64,000 nucleotides of DNA. Source: Rhodocaloribacter sp964552015. GTDB lineage: Bacteria; Bacteroidota; Rhodothermia; Rhodothermales; ISCAR-4553. Within the stretch, counting starts at the first letter, position 1. Every line of letters starts with the position of its first letter. Made by a program: the position numbers and the translations under genes. Below the pieces are notes generated by a model, which saw only the letters and a list, made by a program, of their open reading frames with translations, was not told where the DNA came from and did no database searches. Location of the stretch: assembly GCA_964552015.1 (NCBI GenBank), contig CAZKFR010000001.1, forward strand, positions 62,001-126,000, written 5' to 3'. Shown here in pieces: positions 55,264-63,480 of the stretch.

Positions 55264-55971
55264 ATGAACCTTTTCAGTGTGCTTCTGATGCTGCCCCAGG
55301 AGGCGGCTAGCGATGAAGGTTTTGTCAACGTCCTGGTACAGCGTTTCAACGAGGGCGGCGAGTTCATGTGGCCGATCCTCATCGCGCTGATCATTGGTCT
55401 TGCCATTGCCTTCGAGCGCATCATTACCCTCAACCGGGCCGATATCAACACCCGCAAGTTCATCGTGAAGGTGAAGCAGGCCCTGGAAGAGGGCGGGATC
55501 TCGGCGGCCGAGGAAGTCTGCGCCAACACGCGGGGTCCGGTGGCCTCGGTGTTTCAGGCCGGCCTGCTCCGCCACGACGAGGGCATCGAAGCCGTCGAAA
55601 AAGCCGTCGTTTCCTACGGCTCGATCGAAATGAGCTTCCTGGAACGCGGTCTGGTCTGGCTCTCGCTCTTTATCGCCCTGGCCCCGATGTTCGGCTTCCT
55701 CGGGACGGTGGTCGGGATGGTCGCAGCCTTTGACGCCATCGAGCAGGCCGGTGACATCTCGCCGAGCCTCGTCGCCGGTGGTATCAAGATCGCCCTGCTC
55801 ACGACGGTGTTCGGTCTGATCTCGGCCATCATCCTGCAGTTCTTCTACAACTACATCGTGTCGAAGATCGACCGCATCGTGGTGGACATGGAAGAGGCCT
55901 CGATCGAACTGATCGATTCGCTCGTGCTCTTGCAGGCGGGTCGCCCCCCGGCCGAGAAGAGCAACGGCTGA
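55264..55971 (+). CDS. exbB: MotA/TolQ/ExbB family proton channel
   Basis: A 235-residue inner-membrane protein of the ExbB/TolQ family. Three membrane segments are visible: WPILIALIIGLAIAFERI (about 36-55), LVWLSLFIALAPMFGFLGTV (about 130-155) and IALLTTVFGLISAIILQFF (about 170-195). The GFLGTVVGMVAAF motif is typical. With the two ExbD proteins downstream it forms the proton-driven motor that energises TonB (27906) or a Tol-type system. Confidence 0.92.
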   Translation: MNLFSVLLMLPQEAASDEGFVNVLVQRFNEGGEFMWPILIALIIGLAIAFERIITLNRADINTRKFIVKVKQALEEGGISAAEEVCANTRGPVASVFQAGLLRHDEGIEAVEKAVVSYGSIEMSFLERGLVWLSLFIALAPMFGFLGTVVGMVAAFDAIEQAGDISPSLVAGGIKIALLTTVFGLISAIILQFFYNYIVSKIDRIVVDMEEASIELIDSLVLLQAGRPPAEKSNG

Positions 55972-56049
55972 CGGCGCGTATCCCGTGGGAAGGTACCTCG
56001 CGGCTGCGGGGTCGACCGACATTGAGCGAATCTAATCCCTGACCAAACT

Positions 56050-56325
56050 ATGGATAACCTCGTTCCTTACGCGATCTGGGCCGTGCTCCTGCTTACCGGA
56101 GGCGGGCTGTTGCTGATCGGCCTGTTCGGGCTGCGAAGCCTCTTCAATGGCAAGGTGGCTCCGCTGTCTATCGTCATCGTGCTCGTTCCGGCGCTGATCC
56201 TGCTCGGCCTCGGCTTCGGTACCGGCGACTGGGCGCAGGCCGGCATCATCACCTTCCTGGTAATGCTGGCGTTATCGCTGGTCTCGCTGTTCCTCTCGGG
56301 CCTCCGGGGTCTGGTCGGCATGTGA
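56050..56325 (+). CDS. Small membrane protein between exbB and exbD, uncharacterised
   Basis: A 91-residue, very hydrophobic protein with three likely membrane helices (about residues 8-28, 40-55 and 66-84), one with GFGTGDWAQAG between. I do not recognise a family. It sits 78 nt after exbB and 40 nt before the first exbD in what looks like a single transcript, so it may be an accessory part of the Exb motor. Confidence 0.7.
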   Translation: MDNLVPYAIWAVLLLTGGGLLLIGLFGLRSLFNGKVAPLSIVIVLVPALILLGLGFGTGDWAQAGIITFLVMLALSLVSLFLSGLRGLVGM

Positions 56326-56365
56326 GACGGCTGCCCGGTACGTAGCTAAAAACGTCGCGAAACTC

Positions 56366-56917
56366 ATGGCTGGATTGCTGAAAAAGAAGGAGCGCCGCGG
56401 TGCGGAGATCCCGACCGCCTCGATGGCCGACATCGCGTTCCTGCTCCTGATCTTCTTCCTGGTCACGACCACGATCGACGTGGATACCGGGATCGGGATG
56501 GTGCTGCCGCCGAAACTCGAGGACGTCGAGCCGCCGCCCGTCAAGGAGCGCAACATGCTCAAGATCCTGGTCAACGAACAGGGCATGGTGCTCCTGGAAG
56601 ACAAACCGGCAACGGTGGACATCATCCGGGAAGAGGTGAAGAAACACGTGCTCAACAACGGGCAGGATCCGAACTACTCCGAGTCACCCAGCAAGGCCGT
56701 CGTTTCCATCAAGACGGCGCGGGGTACGCCCTACAACGCGTACATCAAGGTGCTCGACGAGGTGTGGATGGCCTATTTCGAGATCTGGGATGCGGAGGCC
56801 CGCCGCCGGGGCTATCCGGACTATGAGGCCTATCTCGAAGCTATCGGCAACGGCCCCAACGAGATCCGCGATACGTACAAAGCGCAGATCTCGATCGCCG
56901 AACCGGATCCGGCCTGA
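56366..56917 (+). CDS. exbD: ExbD/TolR family protein (first copy)
   Basis: A 183-residue ExbD-type protein. A charged N-terminus (LLKKKERRGAEIPTASM) leads into the single membrane helix ADIAFLLLIFFLVTTTI, whose Asp is the conserved proton-handling residue. The periplasmic domain (about 45-183) is longer than in enteric ExbD, with an inserted or extended segment around DAEARRRGYPDYEAYLEAIG, as in Bacteroidota homologues. Confidence 0.9.
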   Translation: MAGLLKKKERRGAEIPTASMADIAFLLLIFFLVTTTIDVDTGIGMVLPPKLEDVEPPPVKERNMLKILVNEQGMVLLEDKPATVDIIREEVKKHVLNNGQDPNYSESPSKAVVSIKTARGTPYNAYIKVLDEVWMAYFEIWDAEARRRGYPDYEAYLEAIGNGPNEIRDTYKAQISIAEPDPA

Positions 56918-56968
56918 TCGCTACCCGGCGGTTCCTTCCGTCATGTACGAAACGTAACGGACCAGCGC

Positions 56969-57421
56969 ATGTCGACCCATTTCAAAAAGAAGAGCAAGAC
57001 CTCCCAGGAGATCCCCACCGCGTCCATGCCGGACATCATCTTCATGCTGCTGATCTTCTTTATGGTCAGTACGGTGCTCCGGGAGACGACCGTTCAGGTG
57101 CGCACGCGGCTGCCACAGGCCGAGGCCATTTCCAAGATCGAGCAGAAACGACTCGTGTCGTATATCTGGATCGGTCCGCGAAAACTGGCCAACAACCGGC
57201 TGGGTGAAACGGCCGTGCAGATCGACGATGCCCTCATCGAGGATATCTCCACCATCCGCACGATCATGTGGCGTAAGCTGAACGAACAGCCCAAGCTGAT
57301 CGTGTCGCTCCGCGTGGATGAGACCTCCGAGATGGGCATCGTGATGGACGTACAGCAGGAACTTCGCGAGGCCGGGACCCTCCGGATCAACTACTCGACG
57401 AAGCGCCTTCTGGCGTCCTGA
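56969..57421 (+). CDS. exbD: ExbD/TolR family protein (second copy)
   Basis: A 150-residue second ExbD-type protein with KKSKTSQEIPTASMPDIIFM, the membrane helix IIFMLLIFFMVSTVL preceded by the conserved Asp (MPDI), and a periplasmic TolR-like domain ending RINYSTKRLL. Paired unlike ExbD genes after exbB are typical of Bacteroidota. It ends the unit; a strong terminator lies 28 nt after the stop. Confidence 0.9.
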   Translation: MSTHFKKKSKTSQEIPTASMPDIIFMLLIFFMVSTVLRETTVQVRTRLPQAEAISKIEQKRLVSYIWIGPRKLANNRLGETAVQIDDALIEDISTIRTIMWRKLNEQPKLIVSLRVDETSEMGIVMDVQQELREAGTLRINYSTKRLLAS

Positions 57422-57448
57422 GGGTGTGAACATTTCCGAAAAGCCCAG

Positions 57449-57474
57449 AGCCCCGCTTCGGCGGGGCTTTTTTT
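57449..57474 (+). terminator. Rho-independent terminator of the exb cluster
   Basis: AGCCCCGC-TTCG-GCGGGGCT forms a perfect 8-bp stem with a UUCG tetraloop, followed by a run of T. It closes the exbB-exbD-exbD unit. Confidence 0.95.
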
Positions 57475-57541
57475 ATGGCGGGTACCGGCGTAGTTTACAC
57501 GGCACGCAGGCGCCAACATACCCCAACCGCGATACCTTCCC

Positions 57542-58564
57542 ATGGCTTATACCATCACACTCTTACCGGGAGACGGAATCGGTCCTGAAGTCGTCGGGGC
57601 TGCCGTTCGGGTTCTTGAGGCGACGGGGCTCGCGTTCGCCTGGGAGCCTTTTCACGATGTCGGTGCGGCCGGCGTCGAACGGCATGGCACGCCGCTCCCC
57701 GAGCCGGTCCTCGCATCGATTCGTAAAAACCGCGTCGCCCTGAAAGGCCCCATCACGACACCCGTTGGCAAAGGGTTCAAGAGTGTCAACGTGCAACTTC
57801 GGCAGAAGCTGGATCTGTACGCGAACGTGCGACCCTGCAAATCCCTGCCGGGTATCGAAACGTGTTTCAAGGATGTCAACCTGGTCATCTTCAGGGAGAA
57901 TACGGAAGGGCTCTATTCCGGCATCGAGAGTTACGACGAACGGCTGGAGATTGCCGACTCGATCGCCCGCATCTCGAAGAAGGGGTCGTATCGCATCATC
58001 CGCTTTTGCTTCGAGTATGCACGCAAGCATGGATTCAAGAAGGTGACGCTGGTCCACAAGGCCAACATCCTCAAGCTCACCTCCGGCATGTTCCTCCGCA
58101 TCGGGCGGGAGATTGCGCAGGAGTATCCGGACATTACGTTCAATGACCGGATCATCGACAACATGTGCATGCAACTGGTGATCCGACCCCAGGAGTATGA
58201 GTGCATCGTCACGACGAACCTGTTCGGGGACATTCTGAGCGATCTGGCCGCGGGACTCGTTGGGGGGCTTGGCGTGGTGCCTGGAGCCAACATCGGGGAT
58301 ACGTGTGCGGTGTTCGAGGCGGTTCATGGCAGTGCCCCCGACATCGCGGGTCAGGACAAGGCGAACCCGACGGCGGTAATTCGGAGTGGCATCATGATGC
58401 TTCGCCACCTCGGCGAGAACAGGGCAGCCGATGCCATCCGCGATGCGCTCTATGAGACGTTCGAAGAAGGGAAGCACCTCACGGCGGACCTCGGCGGGAC
58501 CGCCTCGACGTCCGAATTCACGGAGGTGGTCGTGGAGCGCGTCCGGGCACGTATGGCCGCTTGA
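57542..58564 (+). CDS. Isocitrate/isopropylmalate dehydrogenase family, probably NAD-isocitrate dehydrogenase
   Basis: A 340-residue beta-decarboxylating dehydrogenase. Motifs: LLPGDGIGPEVV, GPITTPVGKGFKSVNVQLRQ, VIFRENTEGLYSGIE, HKANILKLTSGMF, the metal-binding TNLFGDILSDLAAGLVGG and the coenzyme site FEAVHGSAPDIAGQDKANPT. The Ser in FKSVNVQLRQ and the YSGIE segment fit isocitrate rather than isopropylmalate, and the short length fits NAD-type enzymes. Isopropylmalate dehydrogenase is the main alternative; no leu genes are near. It follows the exb terminator by 67 nt. Confidence 0.8.
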   Translation: MAYTITLLPGDGIGPEVVGAAVRVLEATGLAFAWEPFHDVGAAGVERHGTPLPEPVLASIRKNRVALKGPITTPVGKGFKSVNVQLRQKLDLYANVRPCKSLPGIETCFKDVNLVIFRENTEGLYSGIESYDERLEIADSIARISKKGSYRIIRFCFEYARKHGFKKVTLVHKANILKLTSGMFLRIGREIAQEYPDITFNDRIIDNMCMQLVIRPQEYECIVTTNLFGDILSDLAAGLVGGLGVVPGANIGDTCAVFEAVHGSAPDIAGQDKANPTAVIRSGIMMLRHLGENRAADAIRDALYETFEEGKHLTADLGGTASTSEFTEVVVERVRARMAA

Positions 58565-58585
58565 CAAGCAGGTGATCCTCGTACC

Positions 58586-59038
58586 ATGATTCAACGTATC
58601 CAATCGCTCTACCTTCTTCTGGGTGCCGTGCTCATGGCGGTGGTGGTCTTCGGACTCGGTGCCTACTGGAACCTGCCCCTCACGTCGGCCGGCTGGCTCG
58701 TGCCGGCTTTTCGCGTGCTGGGTAGCCTGACGGTACTCGTCGGCGTGGCGGCGATCTTTCTGTACAAGGATCGAAGCAAGCCGGGCAAACTGCTGCCGGG
58801 ACTCCGCCGGCAGCGGAAGATCGTCGTCGGCGTGCAGGTGCTGACCGTTCTTGCCATGGCCGCGCTCTTCGCCGTGTTGTACCTGGCCCGGCGGTTCCAG
58901 GTCTCGACGGATCCGGGGGGCATGGCCGTGCTGGCGCTTCCGGTGGCGGCGTATGTGTGCTTCTACCTCGCCCGGCTGGGCATCGACCGGGATATCCGTG
59001 AGCTCGTGAAGGCCGATCAGTTCCGCCTGCGGGACTGA
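58586..59038 (+). CDS. DUF4293 family membrane protein
   Basis: A 150-residue protein with four predicted membrane helices, starting MIQRIQSLYLLLGAVLMAVV, the hallmark of DUF4293, a Bacteroidota/Rhodothermota family of unknown function. The last helix is followed by a charged tail (GIDRDIRELVKADQFRLRD) that in the family reads like ...L(V/I)(K/R)S.DRLR. It lies 21 nt after the dehydrogenase gene and 21 nt before the transporter gene. Confidence 0.82.
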   Translation: MIQRIQSLYLLLGAVLMAVVVFGLGAYWNLPLTSAGWLVPAFRVLGSLTVLVGVAAIFLYKDRSKPGKLLPGLRRQRKIVVGVQVLTVLAMAALFAVLYLARRFQVSTDPGGMAVLALPVAAYVCFYLARLGIDRDIRELVKADQFRLRD

Positions 59039-59059
59039 GAGCAACCAGCCGGTAATCGC

Positions 59060-59968
59060 GTGGAGGCAGCGGAGCAGGATACCCGACCCCGTCAGCGGCC
59101 CGGGCATGTCTATGCGATCGTGGCGGCCGGGCTCCTGAGCTTTTCCATCAGTCCGATCCTCATCCGCTTTGCCGGCGAAGCTCCTGGCCTGGCCGTGGCC
59201 GTGTGGCGGACGGTCTTCGCGGTGTTGATGCTGGCGCCGTTTGCGTGGTTTCGTATCGGAGCCGAAGTACGTGCCTTCAGCGGTCGGGAACGACTGCTCG
59301 TCGGGGCCGCCGGTGTGCTGCTCGGTCTCCACTTCGTTACCTGGATCGAGTCGCTGTACCATACGTCCGTCGCCAGTTCCACGGTCATCCTCTCGGTAAC
59401 GCCCCTCTTGCTGGCCGTTTTCAGCTACTGGTGGCTGGGTGAGTCCTTCTCCTCGCGCCTCATCGTATCGATCGTGCTGGCGATGGCGGGCACGGCGCTC
59501 ATTGCCTGGGGAGACAGTCAGGACCCATCGGCCACGACCTCGCTGCTCGGCAACGGGCTCGCCCTGTCGGCAGCCTTCCTGCAATGCTTCTATCTGCTCA
59601 TCGGCCGTGTCATCCGGCGAAAGACGTCCTGGATGGCGTACGTTTTCCCCCTGTATGTCGTCGCGGCGATGACGACCCTCGGCGTGGCGCTCTGGCGAGA
59701 GGTCCCGCTGTTCGGCTATGACCCGGTGATCTACCTGCTCTGTGCCCTGATGGCTTTTTTCCCGCAGATCCTGGGCCACGGGTCGTTCAACTTTGCGCTG
59801 CGTTTCGTGCGGGCCACGGTGCTGGGGTTGCTCGCGCTCACAGAGCCGGTGGTGGCCTCGTTCCTGGCCTTCCTGCTGTTCGAAGAGATGCCTTCAGGCG
59901 TGGCGCTGTCCGGGATGGCGCTGGTGCTCTTCGCGGTCGCGGTCGTCATGATCCGGCAACGGGCCTGA
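59060..59968 (+). CDS. EamA/DMT family transporter
   Basis: A 302-residue protein with ten predicted membrane helices in two EamA repeats (about residues 18-150 and 165-300). Motifs SPILIRFAG, VWRTVFAVLMLAP, SLYHTSVASSTVILSVTPLL and GLLALTEPVVASFLAFLLFEE are typical of drug/metabolite exporters. Substrate unknown. The start is GTG. Its last 75 nt overlap the end of the convergent glycosyltransferase gene. Confidence 0.85.
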   Translation: MEAAEQDTRPRQRPGHVYAIVAAGLLSFSISPILIRFAGEAPGLAVAVWRTVFAVLMLAPFAWFRIGAEVRAFSGRERLLVGAAGVLLGLHFVTWIESLYHTSVASSTVILSVTPLLLAVFSYWWLGESFSSRLIVSIVLAMAGTALIAWGDSQDPSATTSLLGNGLALSAAFLQCFYLLIGRVIRRKTSWMAYVFPLYVVAAMTTLGVALWREVPLFGYDPVIYLLCALMAFFPQILGHGSFNFALRFVRATVLGLLALTEPVVASFLAFLLFEEMPSGVALSGMALVLFAVAVVMIRQRA

Positions 59969-61084
59969 ACCGGGGGAACCGTGGGGTGCGACGAAGCGGT
60001 GCTCGGGGAGGTCACGAAAACGCCGTCGGCCGAACAGAAAATAGTCGAGGACGATGCTTCCCCGGTAATAGGGGCCCGCGACGCAATGTCGGGGACGGAG
60101 GGAACGATAGGCGTTCTTGAGTTGATGGGCGTCCCGGTAAGCCCGCAGGATGGCCGATGCTTCCCGCAACTGACCCCTCGCGAGCGCGCGGAGCAGCGCG
60201 GTGCCATCGAGCAGGGCACGTAGCGGAAACGTGCGTCGCCAGGCACGGGGCGGGAGGTTTTTGTACAGCATCAGCAGGCTGTTGCGAAAGTTGTAGTACG
60301 TTTTCGTCGGGTCGCCCTGGGGCAGGGAGCCTCCACCGAGGTGGTACACGGTGCTCCGGGGTTCGACGCGGACCCGCCAGCCGTGGCGCCAGAGACGCCA
60401 GCACAGGTCGATTTCTTCCATGTGCATGAAGAACTGCTCGTCGAGGAGGCCCACCTGATCGAGGGCTTTGCGGCGGAGCATGAGTGCGGCACCGGTCGCC
60501 CAGAATACGTCACGGGCGTCGTCATACTGGCCTTCGTCCCGCTCCATCGAAAAGAAGATGCGTCCTCGCGTGAACGGATAGCCCAGCCGGTCCAGGTATC
60601 CACCGGCGCCCCCCGCGTACTCGAAACGATCCCGGTGCTCATACTGGAGGAGCTTCGGCTGGAGCGCCCCCACCTCCGGGTTGTGCTCCATGGATTCCAC
60701 CAACGGCCCGAGCCAGCCGGGGGGGACTTCGACGTCGTTGTTGAGGAGCACGACGTACGAGCCCGAGGCATGGGGGAACGCCTGGTTGTTGCCCCGGCAG
60801 AAGGCCCAGTTCTCGGGGTGCCGCAGGATCTTGACCGAGGGGTACGTGCGGGCAACCCACTCGGCCGAGCCGTCCGTCGAGGCGTTGTCGGCCAGGATGA
60901 TCTCGAGCGGCTGGTAGGCCGTGGCGACGACGGACGGCAGGAACCGTTCCAGCAGCGGGCGGGCGTTCCAGGTGACGATGATGATCGAGACGAGAGGCGG
61001 CGTGGACGACACGTTCGGGGCGGGTTGATTCTGACCTGTCCGGCAGTTCGCGTTGCGCTCCGGGGAAGCATTTTGGACCGGCAT
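59894..61084 (-). CDS. GT2 glycosyltransferase, rhamnosyltransferase-like
   Basis: A 396-residue GT2 enzyme: VSIIIVTWNARPLLERFLPS, IILADNASTDGSAEW, WAFCRGNNQAF, YVVLLNNDVEVPPGW with the DxD-like site, and FFMHMEEIDLCWRLWRHGWR. The C-terminal ~30 residues, rich in His, Asp, Arg and Pro, are encoded by the strand opposite the EamA gene and have no family look. ATG 61084 (MPVQNASPERN) is used; the frame is open further upstream to 61153, overlapping the divergent glnS start. Confidence 0.83.
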   Translation of the reverse strand: MPVQNASPERNANCRTGQNQPAPNVSSTPPLVSIIIVTWNARPLLERFLPSVVATAYQPLEIILADNASTDGSAEWVARTYPSVKILRHPENWAFCRGNNQAFPHASGSYVVLLNNDVEVPPGWLGPLVESMEHNPEVGALQPKLLQYEHRDRFEYAGGAGGYLDRLGYPFTRGRIFFSMERDEGQYDDARDVFWATGAALMLRRKALDQVGLLDEQFFMHMEEIDLCWRLWRHGWRVRVEPRSTVYHLGGGSLPQGDPTKTYYNFRNSLLMLYKNLPPRAWRRTFPLRALLDGTALLRALARGQLREASAILRAYRDAHQLKNAYRSLRPRHCVAGPYYRGSIVLDYFLFGRRRFRDLPEHRFVAPHGSPGSGPLPDHDDRDREEHQRHPGQRHA

Positions 61085-61134
61085 GCGTTGAACGGTCCCT
61101 GTCGCCTTCCTGGTTGAAACGAACGCATGCTGGC

Positions 61135-63480
61135 ATGGCCGAAGATACCACATCGCCCAACGTAACGCACCTGAATCGAGAGGATTCGGGGCGCACGAAC
61201 TTTATTCGTGAGATTATTGCAGAGGACCTCCGGAGCGGGCGCATCCGCCAGGTGGTCGTCCGGTTTCCGCCCGAGCCGAACGGTTACCTGCACATCGGAC
61301 ACGCGAAGAGCATCTGCCTGAATTTTGGGCTGGCCGAGGAATTCGGGGGCACCTGCCATCTGCGTTTCGACGACACGAACCCCGAGACCGAGGATCTCGA
61401 ATACGTCGAGGCTATCAAGCGGGATGTGCGCTGGCTGGGGTACGACTGGGGCGATAAGGAATTCTACGCCTCCGACTACTACGAGCAGCTCTACGACTGG
61501 GCCGTCGAACTCATCCGGCAGGGGAAGGCGTACGTGGATGATCTCAGCCTGGAGGAGATCCGCGCCTACCGGGGGACGGTGAAGGAGCCGGGCAAAGAGA
61601 GCCCGTACCGTAATCGCTCCGTCGAGGAGAACCTGCGCCTGTTCGAGGAGATGCGGGCGGGTAAGTACCGTGATGGCGAGAAGGTATTGCGAGCCAAGAT
61701 CGACATGGCTTCGCCCAACATGAAGATGCGGGACCCGTTGATGTACCGCATTCGCCATCTGCCGCACTACCGACGCGGTGACGCGTGGTGCATCTACCCC
61801 ATGTACGACTGGGCCCACGGGCAGTCCGATGCCATCGAGGGGATCACCCATTCGATCTGTACGCTCGAGTTCGAAAACAACCGGGAACTGTACGACTGGT
61901 TTCTGGAGCAACTCGGCATCGAGCCGCGGCCGCATCAGTACGAGTTTGCCCGGCTGAACCTGACCTACACCGTCATGAGCAAGCGCAAGCTGCGCGCCCT
62001 CGTGGAAGGCGGGTACGTCAGGGGCTGGGACGACCCCCGCATGCCGACCCTGTCGGGGATGCGGCGACGGGGCATCACCCCGGAGGCCATCCGGCTCTTC
62101 TGCGAGCGGATTGGCGTTACGAGGGTGGACAGCCGGGTGGATGTGGGCCTGCTCGAACATACGATCCGGGATGACCTGAACTACCGGGCGCCGCGTGTCA
62201 TGGGGGTGCTCCGGCCACTGAAAGTCATCCTGACCAACTACCCGGAGGGGCAGGTCGAATGGCTCGACGCCTCCTACTGGCCGCATGACGTGCCGAAGGA
62301 GGGCAGCCGGAAGGTGCCGTTCGGTCGGGAGCTCTATATCGAGCAGGATGATTTCATGGAAGACCCCCCGCGCGGCTTCCACCGGCTGGCGCCGGGACGC
62401 GAGGTGCGTCTCCGCTATGCCTACATCATCCGGTGTGAGGAGGTCGTGCGCGATGCCGAAGGGAACGTCGTGGCGCTTCGCTGCACCTACGACCCGGAGA
62501 CGAAAAGCGGGGGGACCAGTGCGGGGCGGCGTGTCAAAGGGACCATCCACTGGGTCGAAGCCCGCCATGCGCTGCCCATCGAGGTGCGTCTCTACGACCG
62601 GCTCTTCAACGATCCGGACCCGGAGGAAGGCGAGGGCGATTTTACGGAGCGGCTGAACCCGGACTCGCTGGTGGTGCTACGGGACGCGCTCGTCGAGCCG
62701 AGCGTGGCCAACGACCCGCCGGAGACGCGGTATCAGTTCGAGCGGCAGGGCTACTTCTGGCAGGACCCGGTGGACTCGAAGCCGGGGGCGCTCGTCTTCA
62801 ACCGCATCGTCACCCTGCGCGACTCCTGGGCCAAGGTGGCGACGCGGCAGGAGCGGCCGGCGGAGAAGGAGCCGTCCCGGCCGACGGCCTCGACACCGGC
62901 ACCGGCACCGGAACGTGATCCGCTCGAAGCCCTCTCACCGGAGGCGCGTCGTCGATACGAGCACTTGACCGGCGACCTCGGTGTCGGGCATGAAGAGGCC
63001 GTCGTCCTGGCGGGCGATGAGGACCTGATGCACTATTTCGAGCAGGTCCGGGCCGTGTACGATGCCCCGAAGACCGTCGCCAACTGGATCGTCCACGAGC
63101 TTCAGCGGGCGCGCAAGGAGGTCTCGCTGGAGCAACTCCCGTTCGGTCCGGAAGCGTTCGCCCGGTTGTTGCGTTTGATGGATCGCGAGGTGATCAGCGG
63201 ACGTATCGCCAAGGAGGTCCTGGACGAGATGCTGGCCGGGGAGGGGGATCCCGAAGCCATCATCGAGGCCAGGGGGTGGCGGCAGGTGACGGACCCGGCA
63301 ACGCTGGCGCCGGTCGTCGATAAGGTGCTGGCGTCCTTCCCGGACAAAGTGGCGCAGTACCGGGAGGGCAAGACCGGCCTGATGGGCTTCTTCGTGGGGC
63401 AGGTGATGCGCACGACCGGAGGCCGGGCGAATCCCGAAGTGGTCCGTAGCCTGTTGACGGAGCGGCTCGGGAGCGGCTAA
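61135..63480 (+). CDS. glnS: Glutaminyl-tRNA synthetase with C-terminal YqeY domain
   Basis: GlnS (781 residues) directly charges tRNA-Gln. Catalytic motifs: PPEPNGYLHIGHAKSI (residues 46-60), HLRFDDTNPETED and VMSKRKL as the KMSKS equivalent; the anticodon-binding beta barrels run to about residue 560 (YFWQDPVDSKPG). About 220 extra residues follow: a Pro/Ala-rich linker and a YqeY/GatB-tail domain (about 600-781) with LMGFFVGQVMR and RSLLTERL, close to the GatB tail at the end of gatB in this window. The same fusion is known for Deinococcus GlnRS, where the extra domain aids tRNA binding. Confidence 0.95.
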   Translation: MAEDTTSPNVTHLNREDSGRTNFIREIIAEDLRSGRIRQVVVRFPPEPNGYLHIGHAKSICLNFGLAEEFGGTCHLRFDDTNPETEDLEYVEAIKRDVRWLGYDWGDKEFYASDYYEQLYDWAVELIRQGKAYVDDLSLEEIRAYRGTVKEPGKESPYRNRSVEENLRLFEEMRAGKYRDGEKVLRAKIDMASPNMKMRDPLMYRIRHLPHYRRGDAWCIYPMYDWAHGQSDAIEGITHSICTLEFENNRELYDWFLEQLGIEPRPHQYEFARLNLTYTVMSKRKLRALVEGGYVRGWDDPRMPTLSGMRRRGITPEAIRLFCERIGVTRVDSRVDVGLLEHTIRDDLNYRAPRVMGVLRPLKVILTNYPEGQVEWLDASYWPHDVPKEGSRKVPFGRELYIEQDDFMEDPPRGFHRLAPGREVRLRYAYIIRCEEVVRDAEGNVVALRCTYDPETKSGGTSAGRRVKGTIHWVEARHALPIEVRLYDRLFNDPDPEEGEGDFTERLNPDSLVVLRDALVEPSVANDPPETRYQFERQGYFWQDPVDSKPGALVFNRIVTLRDSWAKVATRQERPAEKEPSRPTASTPAPAPERDPLEALSPEARRRYEHLTGDLGVGHEEAVVLAGDEDLMHYFEQVRAVYDAPKTVANWIVHELQRARKEVSLEQLPFGPEAFARLLRLMDREVISGRIAKEVLDEMLAGEGDPEAIIEARGWRQVTDPATLAPVVDKVLASFPDKVAQYREGKTGLMGFFVGQVMRTTGGRANPEVVRSLLTERLGSG

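Noticed and set aside
60271..62568. 765-codon minus-strand frame across the GT2 and glnS genes
   Set aside because: Its first two thirds are antisense to glnS and the rest is an out-of-frame reading of the GT2 gene. No start or domain supports it.
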